Assembly (NCBI GenBank): GCA_035772405.1
Contig: JAYKKM010000341.1
Coordinates: 690,001 to 754,000 of the forward strand
Reading direction: 5' to 3'
DNA: 64,000 nucleotides
Origin: Chrysogorgia sp. JL179-B06
Taxonomy: Eukaryota; Cnidaria; Anthozoa; Scleralcyonacea; Chrysogorgiidae
Each line of letters opens with the position of its first letter. Position 1 is the stretch's first letter. The position numbers were made by a program, and so were the translations under genes. The notes beneath the pieces are model-generated. The model was not told where the DNA came from. It searched no databases and saw nothing but the letters and a program-made list of their open reading frames with translations. Below, in pieces: positions 46,146 through 57,055 of this stretch.

Positions 46146-46890
46146 AGGTTCAATCGAACGTTGAATAGCGTGAAGGGAGCGTGATGACCGTATGAACTCC
46201 CTCCTACGAACGGGCCAAAAGGCCTTATCGGGCCAAAGAAGGCCAGATAGGGCCTAAACGGGCCTAATACACACACACACACACACAGAGCGCCGCCTAA
46301 GTATACGATGGGGGTCCCAAGGGTACACGAGACTAGGGTTAGGGATCGTAAAGGTGAAGAGGCTTAGATATAATCACTTCCGTCCCTCACACGGAAATTT
46401 AATAAAGTAAAAACGACTACGGAGAAGCAAAAAGTTGGCTTTCTTATTAGAAGAAACATTTAAGTTGCTGTAACTTATTGAACGGCGACCTGATCAAACA
46501 TGTTCCTAGTGTAATCCTCTTACGCACGCTCTAAAATACGAACCTCATTGTTATTCTGTACGTACGCTATTGCGTAACCTCAATGTTATTTACTTTAATG
46601 ACATTGCTAAGGTTAGATTTCTACTGTAGTTATATTGCACGGAGTCCTTGCGTGAGAAAATAAAGTCAACATCTTAATATACCGTGTAAATACTGTCTAT
46701 TACCTTGAACAAATATGAAACACGAACCCTAATACATAATAATAAGAGACAACCGCGCCGCAGTCCATGCGTGAGAAAATAAAGTCGTCATTAGATTGTG
46801 ATATTGCGTGTGGTATTTTTAGACGTTGCTTCTCATTAATCCGAATTTATCTAGTTAATATAAATTGGCGCTATTTGTCTAGGTTTGCAA

Positions 46891-47112
46891 TCACGTTGGT
46901 TTTCTTCCCGTCCCACCGTTCGGTATCTCGACATAAATAATATTTACTCTAATCGTGTCAATATAAGGTGAATCGTTCGACTGGATCACTCGTTCGATTT
47001 CGTCTCTTTCGACAGTCAGTGGCTTTCTAGACATGAACGACAGCGAAATGGGATACTCAAGTTGCGTCGAATTCATAATAAACCACAGGTTTCCCATGTA
47101 GACAGTAGACAC
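46891..47112 (-). CDS. Small conserved ORF in palindrome arm (right copy)
   Basis: Same protein as the left copy from MGNLWFIMN onward; here the frame is open five codons further upstream (MSTVY), because a short difference changes the preceding codons. The conserved part argues for the internal Met as start. Unknown family. Confidence 0.35.
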   Translation of the reverse strand: MSTVYMGNLWFIMNSTQLEYPISLSFMSRKPLTVERDEIERVIQSNDSPYIDTIRVNIIYVEIPNGGTGRKPT

Positions 47113-47442
47113 TCCATCTGTGCCAGAAATATACGTAAACGAATGGTCTGCTATTTTACACTCTCAATTTATACTCTCACAAAACCAGCTATGATCATTA
47201 TTATTCTGTACTATAGTACAGAATTGCAGCGTGACGGTACGCTCATTATTCTGTACGTACGCTAAAGTAAAAGTAAATATAGCAACACAGGGGATCATCT
47301 TTTAATTATTCAAGGATTAGTGCGTACGTACGCTTGGGAATTTACCAGGGAATTTACTTTTATTATTCACACTTAATCCTATTAAGTCACTTCCTGTCGG
47401 CATCCCTTTGGTCGGTGAATGGGGGGGGGGGGGGGGTTACCT

Positions 47443-48679
47443 ACTCCGAAGACACGGTCACTATACGGACGATCAAAGGAAAGCAACTCCAGATCATCAA
47501 GCGCAAATACAAGGGATCAAGGGAGTTCGATCCCAAGAGAAATCAAGTGTGACTCGCTCCATCACAAAACTAAACAAAGTTATGCGAGAACGGGGGAGTC
47601 GATCACTGATATACGGAGCCTGATCACGAAAATCGAAGGTCACGTTCAGAACGCCGATATTTCTAATAGAAAGCTGTACGAGCTTCTACCCGAAAGAGAA
47701 CATGCGTCGGTCGAAAATTGGTTCGTTGAGGTGGTCGAGAAAGTTGACGACGCTGTTGCAAGCGCCTATAGCCATCTAGTCAATCCCGAAAGCTAACCCC
47801 CCCCCCCCCCCTCCTTCTTCGGATCAGTTACCCACTCGAAAGTCAACACGTCGACAAGCCTGAGTTCATCAGCACGAGTAGCCAAAGCGCGTCGAAGCCG
47901 AGGTTGCGAAACTAGCTGCGAAACAGTCCGAAGAAGAGTGGAAACGACGCGAGCGCGAAGATCAAGCACGAAATGAACTTGAATTAGCCGAACGAGAACG
48001 TCGCGAAAATCTCGAACAGGTCAAATACAATCGCGAACGTCACACCGCCAGTCATTGAGAACGGTGCGACTAGTGTCACCACTTTTTCCAACGTGTTGAA
48101 TAACATTGTTTGGACCTTCAAAGGCCTCGGATACGAAGACGACAATTAAGAGCGTCCAGCAACGTCAGAACGGCTGTTGAAAAACTACCAGTAACATTGT
48201 CGCTCAAGTGGAATGAACATGTAGTCGGAGAAAACGCTCAACGTCCGACGTTAGAATCTCTTGCAGAATGGCTACAAAAACAAGCCGAAGCCCACGAATT
48301 GTTGCCAACAAAGCCAAAAGCAAAAGTGGATGGAAGAGACGATAGACGACCTCGAATACCGAAGGGAAATGGAGGAAACCGTGGTGGTATTAATTCCTTT
48401 GCGACCCACGAGAGGACAACTGAATCCTGTCCCCTTGGTGACGGAAACCATCCAGTTTTCAAGTGCAAAAAGTTCATCGAAATGAACCCGGACGATCGTG
48501 CCGAAACCGCAAAGGAAGCCAATCTTTGTTTCTCCTGCCTCGAAGGTGGACATCGTTCTCGAGAATGTCCCTTAACCGAAGCGTGTGGTACCGACGGCTG
48601 TAAGAAAAACACCACAAACTGCTCCATCTCTCGAAGCGTGTATTCGGTAACCAAGACAACTCAGAACACACGAAGTTAA
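47443..48679 (+). pseudogene. BEL gag, main part, frameshifted
   Basis: After the palindrome, gag resumes. In successive frames: FDPKRNQVTRSITKLNKVM, then TDIRSLITKIEGH...VEVVEKVDDAV, a poly-C run at 47797-47812, a charged coiled region (AAKQSEEEWKRREREDQARN) and a stop near 48056. A last frame from about 48110 has KLPVTLSLKWNEHV, ESLAEWLQKQAEAHEL and a knuckle region (CPLGDGNHPVFKCKKF, NLCFSCLEGGHRSRECP). The order and the zinc-binding end match BEL Gag. At least three frame changes exclude a normal product. Confidence 0.7.
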
Positions 48680-49348
48680 CGTCGCATACTCGCCAAAGTT
48701 CCCAAGTTGTCCTCCAAGTGGTTCCTGTGATCCTCCACGGGCCGGCAAAAAACTTGAGAACTTATGCAGAGCACCTGCTCTCTCATCCAAAATCGCATAG
48801 CTGACGAATTGGGGCTCGATGGCCCCCAAGAACGAATGACTTTGAACGGTATTCAGCAGAGAAACTCCATCCTCTCGCGTAAGGTCAGTTTGAGTGTCAG
48901 TCCTTCATCCAACCATGCGGAACGTTGGTCCGTCGATCACGCAAGAACGGTCGAAAAACTGAATTTACCCAACGTAACGGTAGATATGTCCAAGGAAAAG
49001 AAAAGATGGCCGCACTTAGCCGACCTCGACTTGCCATCCACGAATGGAAGTGAAGTAACAGTATTCCTTGGCGCCGATGTTTTCGACCTAATTGTCCCAC
49101 TCGAAATACGCACTGTTCCAAAGGGTGCTCCTCGGGCTGTCCGCACAGCTCTCGGTTGGACGGTGACATCGCATTTGCCTGGATTAGGAAGCGCTGAATC
49201 GAACCATATCCTGAAAACCCACGTCTCTACGCCTGACGAAGACTTCCTAGCCCAAGTGCAAACTTGGTGGAAGACCGAGTCGTTTGGTTGCAAGTTTCCT
49301 GAGGAAACACCGAGAATCCGAGATCGGTCGAGGACAAGAAAGCTCTAG
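48680..49348 (+). pseudogene. BEL protease (DUF1758-like), active site deleted
   Basis: Reads VVPVILHGPAKNLRTYA, then after a break STCSLIQNRIADELGL. Retroviral-type proteases here have a D-S/T/E-G triad between the TYA and STCSLI segments; about 13 bases, including that triad, are missing, which also shifts frame (near 48766). Downstream the normal BEL features continue: LPNVTVDMSKEKKRWPHLADLDLP, VTVFLGADVFDLIVP and ALGWTVTSHLPG. The polyprotein could not be cut by this copy. Confidence 0.7.
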
Positions 49349-50301
49349 CAACGCTTGAGTCAACAACGCGAAAGGTCGGTGACCGCTACGAAACCGGCCT
49401 GTTGTGGAGAGATCCAAATTCCCAGCTACCAAATAACAGTGTGATCGCCGAGAAGCAATTGTATTCGCTAGAAAAGAGACTTTCTCGAGATCGAACTCTT
49501 GCTCGCTCCTACCGAGACTCGATTACGAACGACGTGGAAAAGGGATATTGCAGGAAACTTTCCCCTGAAGAATCTTCAGCTGCGGTGAAACGACAGTGGT
49601 TCCTCCCACATCACCCTGTACTCAATCCAAATGAACCTGGGAAGGTCAGGAAGGTTTTCAACGCTGCATCCACCTTCAAAGGTACGTCCTTGAATGACCA
49701 GCTGCTGACGGGACCCGACTTGTTGAACTCGTTAGTAGGTGTTCTCATGCGTTTCCGAGAAGAAAGAGTCGCTTTATCTGCAGACATTGAATCAATGTTT
49801 TCACAAGTTGCGGTCCCGGAAGACGACCAACCAGTCCTTCGCTTTCTTTGGAGAGAAGACCGAAATTCGCCTCCTGACGTGTACCAGTTTTGTCGACTCA
49901 TATTTGGTGCGAAGTGCTCGCCGTCGTCTGCGAACTATGTGTTGCACCAAACAGCTAAAGACAACCAAGAAGAATTTCCTGAAGCAGCTACGACAATCCT
50001 CAGCAACTTTTACCTGGACGATCTTTTCAAGTCCGAGAAAAGTGATGAAGCAGCATTCGAAACCCACGCCAACCTCACGAAAGTGCTGTCGAAAGGAGGA
50101 TTCCGACTGACGAAGTGGCGCAGTAACTCACGACAACTCCTTGCTCGTATACCAGAAAGTGAACTTTCTCCAGCCTTGAAGGGCCTCGACTTGGAAGCAG
50201 ATCTTCCGACCGAACGAGCTTTGGGCGTCGCCTGGAATACAGAGTCCGACAGCTTCGTTTTCCAGAACCGAATCCCAAAGCCTGCTACCACGCGAAGATA
50301 A
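49349..50301 (+). pseudogene. BEL reverse transcriptase, amino-terminal and palm
   Basis: A long frame (ATG at 49402) with KRQWFLPHHPVLNPN, KVRKVFNAAS, ALSADIESMFSQVAVPEDDQ and the palm motif NFYLDDLFKS supplying the two adjacent Asp. It ends at an in-frame TAA (50299-50301) in PKPATTRR-stop-ILSLVASIYDPLG. A single stop separates it from the rest of pol. It converts the element RNA to DNA in intact relatives. Confidence 0.85.
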
Positions 50302-52590
50302 ATCCTGAGTCTTGTTGCATCCATATACGATCCGCTTGGTATGATCGCGCCATACGTCCTCCGAGCAAAGCTTTTCTTACAAGAACTGTGGCAACTCAAG
50401 GGAGATTGGGATAGTCCAATCGCTGATGAGGACCTCGCCTCCTTCCTCGTCTGGTTAAATGAGCTGAAAGAGTTAGCCCTGTTCTCAACGCCGCGCTTCT
50501 ATCGAGCTGTGCCGAACGAACTAGACAGCATCGAGATCCACGTTTTTGGTGATGCTTCGGTCGATGCCTTCGCCGCGGTCGCTTATCTCCGATTTCAATT
50601 CCCGGATGGGTCTATCCAGTGCAGCTTCGTGATCGGAAAAAACAGAGTATCACCTCTACAGCAATTAAGCATCCCAAGACTAGAACTCCAAGCGGCAGTA
50701 ATGAGCGTGCGATTGTTGGAGACGGTTAAAAGGGAACAATCTTACGAAATTGAATCTTGTCATCTCTGGAGCGACAGCAGCACGGTCATTCAGTGGATTC
50801 GCAGCCCAAGTCGTCGCCACCCCACGTTTATCGCAAATCGTGTCGCTGAGATCCAGGATTCTACCAACGCCTCGCAGTGGAGCCACGTTCCGGGCCGGTT
50901 AAACGTAGCCGACGATGGAAGTCGTGGACTGCATGCCACTGACCTTCATCCTGAATGTCGGTGGTTAAACGGGCCGGCCTTTCTTTGGCAGCCCAAAGAA
51001 TTTTGGCCCAAAGAGGCGAAAGTGCCGGAGACGGAAGATGAAGAGATGGTCGACAACGACGCCTGGGTGAACGTGACTCGCGACGATCCTGATGGTTTTC
51101 TGAACCCTGGCCGATTCTCATCATGGACAACGCTGTTACGTACCACCAGTTGGATCCTCCGTTTCGTCAGCAACTGCCGCCAGAAAGATAAAGAGCAACG
51201 AGAGTTTGGACCCATCACTGTGAGGGAATACAACGAAGCGAAAAGGACGTGGATAAAGAGAGCCCAAGGCGAATCTTTTCCTCACGAAGTTCACGGTTTA
51301 AAAACGCAAACAGTCATCTCCCGACAGAGTCGAATCCTCACCTTGTCACCGTTTCTCGACGATTCTGGGATGCTACGCGCAGGTGGTCGTCTTTCAAAGG
51401 CTCCAATCCCTTATTCTACCAGACATCCGATCATCCTCTCGCCAAAGCATGACGTCACCCGACTGATCTTGACCGATTTCCACCAACGCCATTACCATGA
51501 AGGTAACGAACACGTTCGCAACGTCATTCGTCAGGAATATTGGGTCCTGAATTGTCGCGCAGAAATGAGAAAGATTTCTCACCAGTGGTCCTACTGCAAA
51601 CGCCGACGTGCCCGACCTCAAGTACCCATGATGGCCGACCTTCCAGACGTGCAATTGAAGGCACACCTCCCTCCATTTTCCCACGTTGGTGTCGATTACT
51701 TTGGCCCACTGACTGTACGGCGATTCAGGAAGACCGAGAAAAGATACGGCTGTCTGTTCACGTGCTTGGTGACTCGGGCTGTCCATATCGAAGTCGCTCA
51801 CGATCTCGAGACTAATTCGTACCTCATGGCTCTGCGACGAATGATCTCACGAAGAGGAAAACCGCAGTTGATTCAGTCAGACAACGGCACCAATTTTGTT
51901 GGTGCAAACCGAGAGTTACGTGACTGTCTGCAAAGCTGGAACAGACAACGGATTCACGACAAGATGCTGCAGGAAGGAATTGAGTGGCGATTCAATCCGC
52001 CTGCAGCACCCCACTTTGGCGGAGTTTGGGAACGCCTCGTCCGGTCTTGTAAACGAGCCATTCAAGCCATCGTAGGGAAGCAAACCTTGACAGACGAAGT
52101 CCTCCTGACCGTCATGGCTGAAGTTGAATCTTTGCTAAACAGTCGCCCCCTTACCCACGTTAGCACGCACCTGTCTGACCAAGAAGCACTCACTCCAAAC
52201 CACTTGCTCCTCGGTCGAGCGAGCCCGAACCTGCCACCGGACGTCTTCGTATATTAGATAAAGAGATATCGAGTCGACGAAGATGGCGCCAAGCTCAAGC
52301 CGTTACAAACCAGGTTTGGAGGCGTTGGCTCAAAGAATACGTGCCCAACCTCCTAGAAAGGCAAATGTGGACGTCGCAAACCCGCAATCTCCAGCAAGGA
52401 GATCTTTTTCTCGTGGTCGACACCGATTCACCTAGAGGAGTTTGGCCCCTCGGTCGTGTGATTCGACCGATTCTTGGAGATTCTGGTGTGGTGAGAAAAA
52501 GGAGGAATATATGTGCGGCCGGAGATTGCCCTGCTTGAAGAAGCCGTTCAACCTACAGCAGATGACGTGTCCAGCGATGTTGCGCCCGCA
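50302..52590 (+). pseudogene. BEL RT connection, RNase H, integrase and DUF5641-like tail
   Basis: Resumes in the same frame with SLVASIYDPLG. RNase H: HVFGDASVDAFAAVAY, IPRLELQAAVM, LWSDSSTVIQWI (D, E, D). The integrase zinc-binding region has HQRHYHEGNEH and ISHQWSYCKR, where the first Cys of the CxxC pair is Trp. Catalytic core: HVGVDYFGPL, LIQSDNGTNFVGA, FGGVWERLVRSC (D, D, E). After a frame change near 52255 comes a DUF5641-like tail (WRRWLKEYVPNLLERQMW, LFLVVDTDSPRGVWPLGRV), and after another a last stretch ending ALLEEAVQPTADDVSSDV. It was probably inactive before the palindrome landed. Confidence 0.85.
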
Positions 52591-52638
52591 CGATAACCTT
52601 TATGTTTTTATGTATTTGTTCAGTTTGTGCATTCGTCT

Positions 52639-52893
52639 TGTTATTTGATTTATATTTCGACTTACGTAATAAGCCTCGAGGCCGGATTTGTATGTGTTTC
52701 GTGCCTGTCAACACTGGTACATTAGCTCTTTTAGCCTTAATATCGATCGCGTGAGGTAATTTGAGTGATTGTGTAAACGCGGTGAGAGCGCTAGTTCTGT
52801 CTATATTGTTCGAAATAATAAAGTGATTTTACGTACACCTTGGGTCAGAGTTCGACTACGTTTTTTCGTTTGCTAACGCGAACAGCAGTAACA
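52639..52893 (+). repeat. 3' LTR
   Basis: 255 bases, uninterrupted, TGTTATTTG to CAGTAACA. It supplies the empty-site sequence for the foldback insertion in the 5' LTR. No clear polypurine tract precedes it. Confidence 0.85.
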
Positions 52894-53250
52894 ATGGTAC
52901 TTATTTTAATCGAACTATCAGACTCTGGAATCGTATTTTCAAAGAAACATCTCCAACTACCTTTACTTCAGTTCGTTCACTAATCAAGACTTTTCTATTC
53001 GGTAACTATTTTTTGCTTTTAAACTTGGTCATTGCTACCTAGTTGTTCCTGCCATAAGTACTAGCTGTTTCGAACGTTATTTTTATTATTATTATTATGT
53101 ATTTTGTCAGCGGGCAGGCACCTTGCATGGGATTTATTGTCCCGTTCGTGTCTTGCCTTTTTGGGATTCTTCATTTGGTACGTATTGCCGTAATTTGTTA
53201 AGTAATATATTTTGTATTTTGTATGAATTTCCCAAATAAAGATTAAAAAA
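52894..53250 (+). pseudogene. LINE 3' end
   Basis: The first frame reads TYFNRTIRLWNRIFKETSP then TTFTSVRSLIKTFL, the usual carboxy-terminal signature of non-LTR retrotransposon reverse transcriptases (FFxRTIxLWNxLP). A cysteine-containing tail follows in broken frames, then a 3' end with AATAAAGATTAAAAAA. The BEL element ends directly against it, so it probably inserted in an old LINE. Confidence 0.65.
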
Positions 53251-53580
53251 TAGAGTCTTTATAGAGTATAGAAGTATCACGCGATATGTAAAGCAAGCAA
53301 GAGCTCCCGGTGCGGGTGGGACTGCATGCAGAGACTCTGTTCTAGTGAATCCTGCCCCCATTGAGGGGGATAGGGGGAAGCAGAGACAGGGTCCCGTTTT
53401 GCTTGAATGTAGACTTTTTTACTATGTTGCAATGTTAATAAACTGCTTTTTCTTTGATTATATTTAATTTATCATTTTCAGACAATCCTGGCCAAAATTG
53501 AGAATTTGCAGTTGATGTCGCAAGGACTTTTGGCCAGGATTAAAGCCTCAATGAATTTCAATCACCTGGACACCATCACA
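53251..53580. other. Non-coding flank
   Basis: I see no gene. A frame beginning after TTTCAG near 53480 (ILAKIENLQLMSQGLLARI) looks like an isolated exon or repeat piece without recognisable partners. Confidence 0.4.
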
Positions 53581-53615
53581 AGAAACACTGACTCTGTACA
53601 TAAATTCTGATCCAT

Positions 53616-53780
53616 GTGTTCGTCACGACTAAATTGGATCATTGCAATTATCTGTTATCTGGTTTGCCTAAATATCTAATAGACAAACTACAACATGCAC
53701 AAAACTCTGCTGCACGTTTGACATATACCCAACATCACTCCAATAGGCATTGCGTGACAGAGCAGGCTTCTAAGGCAACA
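53616..53780 (+). pseudogene. LINE reverse-transcriptase fragment
   Basis: FVTTKLDHCNYLLSGLPKYL then IDKLQHAQNSAARL is the well-known segment beyond the RT palm of CR1/Jockey-like LINEs (VTSRLDYCNSLLYGLP...LQxVQNxAARL). Only about 45 residues survive, so it is a short relic in the same strand as the LINE end before it. Confidence 0.8.
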
Positions 53781-53799
53781 CATTCGAGTGAATTCGCAT

Positions 53800-54448
53800 C
53801 AGCATAAGATTGATATAACCTTGATATAACCCAAACTATTTACCAACTTTTCCTGACGGTATTAAGAAAACATTGCGCTTCCAATGAACAATCTCTTCAT
53901 ATGCTCTCAGGGGCGGATTCAGATAGGTTTGATCGGTTTATATAAACCTGTCAGATTTTAAAAACCTGTTCTAGTTATATTCTTTAAAGCTGTAATTTAG
54001 AAATTTCTTTATCATTTTATATCATTTCTGACTTTATCATTATCTTTTCAATTATAATTATAATTCGCCTTTTCAATATCCGGCGGTAATAACAATTTGC
54101 GTCCAGAAACTCAGTGCAGGCTGGTGAAACACGATCTCTTATGAAAGATGACTCGCAAACCACTCGCAAATCACGCAAACCTATTGATGAAGGCCCACGA
54201 GTCACTGCAAACCGGTCAGTGTTGTCCCTGTGAGCGTACAAACCGGTCAAGATGCAATGTGATTGGTTGAATATCACAGCAAACCGCTCACAAACCTGTC
54301 GGACGAGCAGTAGTCGAAGGAAGTTGGGGATGAATTGACACCGTTGCCAAGCGATTGCTAAGGTTGCGACTTGCGAAACATTTCACGCACAGCTTTCTTT
54401 CTTAAGAATGTTAATAAGGTTTTGTTTATTGCTCCTCCTTGGTAAGTT
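53800..54448. other. No gene seen
   Basis: Mostly non-coding. CAAACCGGTCA or close variants recur around 54210-54310, giving a short diffuse repeat. Confidence 0.5.
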
Positions 54449-54727
54449 TTGTTTATACAGCGTCTGGTCGTCTTTAGTTATGGTTTACTAGTAAATCGTA
54501 GTACTGTAGAGCTCTTTATTTATACTCTACGGCGAGTTATTGTTGATTGTTCGTCTTCGCCTTCGGTCATTCTCGACATCTCTGGAGATATCGAGAAAAA
54601 TCCTGGTCGTGATGGTGAGGATTTAGTGAGGACTGCACGCAAACGATCTGCAATTGCAATATCGCAAGTCAACGAAACCCCAAGCAAACGGATTGTATTG
54701 GCGGAAGAGAATTGCAACGCTAAATGA
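54449..54727 (+). pseudogene. Short ORF with a 2A-like / LINE ORF2 start motif
   Basis: About 92 codons containing SVILDISGDIEKNPGRDG. D-I/V-E-x-NPG-P is the core of 2A-like sequences and also the characteristic opening of CR1/L2-type LINE ORF2 proteins (SGDVExNPGP). Here the final Pro is Arg, which would abolish 2A skipping. The ORF then turns basic (TARKRSAIAI) and stops. Best read as a truncated LINE start. Confidence 0.5.
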
Positions 54728-54906
54728 CATTGGATTATATCGGTTTCCTATTCACAAAATCTGTCTCATATTTATATACGACTTATGGCCAAAAGGGTTA
54801 TTAAAGGATGGCGAGTTGGCAATCATGTCATCTTTATTCATACTCATAATACATAAAATTTAAAAAATAAAAAATTAGCCTGATCTATGTTTGAAAGTTT
54901 CCGCCC

Positions 54907-54927
54907 AGCCCAACCCCCCCCCCACCC

Positions 54928-54961
<34 letters not shown>
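54907..54961. repeat. Long poly-C tracts
   Basis: Three C runs, the last more than 30 bases long. They lie inside the minus-strand frame below and produce a spurious glycine run there. Confidence 0.9.
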
Positions 54962-54964
54962 AGA

Positions 54965-55390
54965 TAGTACACTACAAGCAAGCAAGCAAGCAAACCTGTC
55001 AAGGAAAATGCTGTATCCGCCCCTGGCTCTATCTATTATTTGGCAAAAGGCACTCCCACTTACTTCAGCCCATCGAAAATCATTCTCCTCGGGTAAAAAG
55101 CTGCTCTCGTTGTTATTCAATTCTCTAGGGTATCTTTTGCTCTCGAAATTAGCAATATTTGATTGATGTAATTGTTCCGTTTCTGTTGATGCGGAAAAAA
55201 TGCCACTATTTGCATTTTCAGTTATGCAAATATCGTTTGAATTAGCCACGGACGCCACGTCGGGGTCTTCATCCTCGCCATTTTCGTTAGTCTCCCTCGC
55301 AGCCGCTCTTAGTGTGTCACTCGTTCCCCCCCGCGAGCGGCTGCTTACCCGAGCGCCACATTCCTTTCCTGATTGTTTTGTGATGACCAA
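54965..55390 (-). CDS. Hypothetical minus-strand first exon
   Basis: A frame beginning MVITKQSGKECGARVSSRSR, then acidic (NENGEDEDPDVASVA), then FLPEENDFRWAEVSG-SAFCQIIDRA. The last part recalls the conserved Trp-containing opening of accessory proteins in some cnidarian retroelements, but I cannot place it in a family. It runs into the poly-C tract, so its 3' end is probably lost or spliced. Divergent from the gene starting at 55463. Confidence 0.35.
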
Positions 55391-55462
55391 TCACAGATCA
55401 CCTTATAAAATTTGGCGCGAAATATTCGTGTCGCTTTCGACTGGTAACTTGCTTGCGTGGGA
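55391..55462. promoter_or_regulatory. Compact bidirectional promoter candidate
   Basis: Between two divergent starts about 70 bases apart lie ACCAATCAC (CCAAT box), TTATAAAATT (TATA-like) and TTTGGCGCGAAA, a match to the E2F consensus TTTSGCGC. Motif identification is by eye. Confidence 0.5.
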
Positions 55463-56639
55463 ATGAATGAAACGCCAAAAAAGTATATTGGAAGCCCCAC
55501 TAGCTTTATTTGTTCAAGGGAGGTCATAAACAAAGAAAAAAATTATATTTTTGGAAAAAGTGCTGTTGATTTAGAAAGACTAATTTATCTTGCTGTTGGT
55601 ATCCATCTATCTCCTGAAGGTGACAATTCCCGTGTGTTTGTTTGTAAGAAAGGATGTTATTCAGCACTGATAAAGCTAGATAATGCTATAAAAAAAGTTG
55701 ATAACTTAAAAAGTGAACTTTATAAACAGTTTAAAGAGATCGATCTACAGGGATCAAGAGGCTTCATCCGTCTGACGATTGCCGTGATATACATGAGCTG
55801 TCTCAGGATTGTTCTGAGCCATACAAGTAGAACTCGAACGGTTCACATAGTTCCAAAGTCTTTGCCTTTTTCAACAGATACCACTTGTACTTCTACTCAA
55901 CAATCCACAACTATTGACGAAGAACCTATCCAAGCAATTCCTTTTGACATTTTGAATTTGCCAACATCATCTCCCATAAAGGAAAACATATCTAAGTCCT
56001 CGCCTGAAGTTCAGATCATAATAAAGTACCCAAGTAAAACTGTTCGAAAAGTATTGGACAGTGAATATGAATCGTTAGGGAAAGCATTGTTTTATGGTCA
56101 ACCACTGTGCATTGCCTCTGCCATCATGAAATGTCAACGAGTGTGTAAGTTTGTCATTTCAAAAGTTTTCGATAAGTTATCCAACGAAGTAAGCGCACTT
56201 TGTTCCAGAAAGAACCCTTCCATTCTGAGACAAACCAGCAAGAACGAACTTGTCAACTTTAAACTGGAATCGTTGTGCGAAGAATGGAAAACCAGGTCGC
56301 CATTATTTTATTCGTTTCTGTTGACATCCTCCGTTACAAAAAGGAATGCAAGCTCAACTACATGGTTGTCAAGCATGTCACTAGCTGGCTCAATTCTGCT
56401 AAAACAGAGGAACCGGCAAATGAGTGCAACCGCAAGCGTCATGGGAATTCTAATGAAGACGGGTTCAATGGAGGTAAATCAATAGTCATTTTATTTATTG
56501 TAATACCTTTGCTTTTAGACTATGCTTTGTCTTTCATCATTATTTATATCTTCAATTTTGCATCCAGTTACTATTTTATTCTGCCTATTAAAAAGACAAT
56601 TTTGTCCGCATATGGTAAAAGCCTTTGACAGGGATTTCA

Positions 56640-57055
56640 TTATAAATGATGTTTGCAAATATATATTGCTTTTTACATATAAATATTAAATTCCTGACAG
56701 AAATAAATTCCTTGTCAGGGCTTTTCCCACAGGGTATCACATTTCAATTTGATGTTGCGTACATGTTGTTATTAACCAAAACGTCGGCTGATAAATGTGT
56801 GCTTCACTTTTGTTGAAATATGACTTTGAAGTCTAAATATTATACGTATGTTGAGCTGGAATATAATATTCATAATAAGATTAACATTTCAACCCGGTAA
56901 ATATTTAGTTACTATTCTAATAAATTAGTCCGCTCTATAAGTGTCGTCATTAGAGCGGATACGAGGGAGACTAAAACGTGTGCAGTATGTTAAAAATATG
57001 CAATGAAGCAAGTGGAATGGTATTAATGTAACTGAAAGTTTTTTTATTTTTATAG
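56640..57055. other. Intron-like A/T-rich stretch
   Basis: Lies between exons 1 and 2 of the DUF6589-like gene. No repeat or gene recognised; the intron starts at 56474 and ends TTTTTATAG at 57055. Confidence 0.5.

Larger units (their letters stand above)
6497..47442. mobile_element. Giant palindromic element with PolB-like tails (inverted dimer)
   Basis: The first bases AGGTAACCCCC are mirrored at the last bases GGGGGTTACCT. Removing the retrotransposon 11269-34767 from the left arm and the ISL2EU transposon 37691-44057 from the right arm leaves two arms that mirror each other almost throughout, around a 63-bp spacer. Near the centre each arm carries the same zinc-finger ORF and a tail resembling the DNA polymerase B of Polintons/adintoviruses. 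AG...CT ends fit Polinton termini. A target duplication is only approximate: CCGAAGA ends 2 bases before the left end and starts 4 bases after the right end. An alternative is a very large foldback transposon of another class. Confidence 0.75.
36013..47442 (-). repeat. Right arm of the palindrome
   Basis: Mirror of the left arm, holding the ISL2EU transposon at 37691-44057. It lacks the left-arm interval 8694-9601: at 45232/45233 the inner part of the GGCGTAGGAAC repeat joins directly to TTCTTAAATTTCACTAC. Confidence 0.88.
201..52893 (+). mobile_element. BEL/Pao-type LTR retrotransposon, heavily interrupted
   Basis: Two near-identical LTR blocks begin TGTTATTTG and end GCAGTAACA. Between them lie, in order, a gag with a CCHC-type knuckle region, a DUF1758-like protease, RT with FYLDDLF, RNase H, a DDE integrase and a DUF5641-like tail; this is the BEL/Pao order. 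Its own DNA is only about 6 kb; the remainder is inserted elements (356-6228 and 6497-47442). No matching 5-bp target duplication is visible (tttct before, atggt after), so the 5' LTR may be truncated at its outer edge. Gag frameshifts, the protease deletion and an RT stop make it non-autonomous. Confidence 0.85.

Noticed and set aside
48238..48654. Minus-strand ORFs opposite BEL gag and pol (also 49801-50110, 51394-51801)
   Set aside because: They are shadows of the plus-strand domains, with no family similarity of their own.
201..52893. Treating TTTCT/ATGGT as the BEL target duplication
   Set aside because: The two 5-mers do not match, so insertion borders or later loss at the 5' edge remain unresolved.
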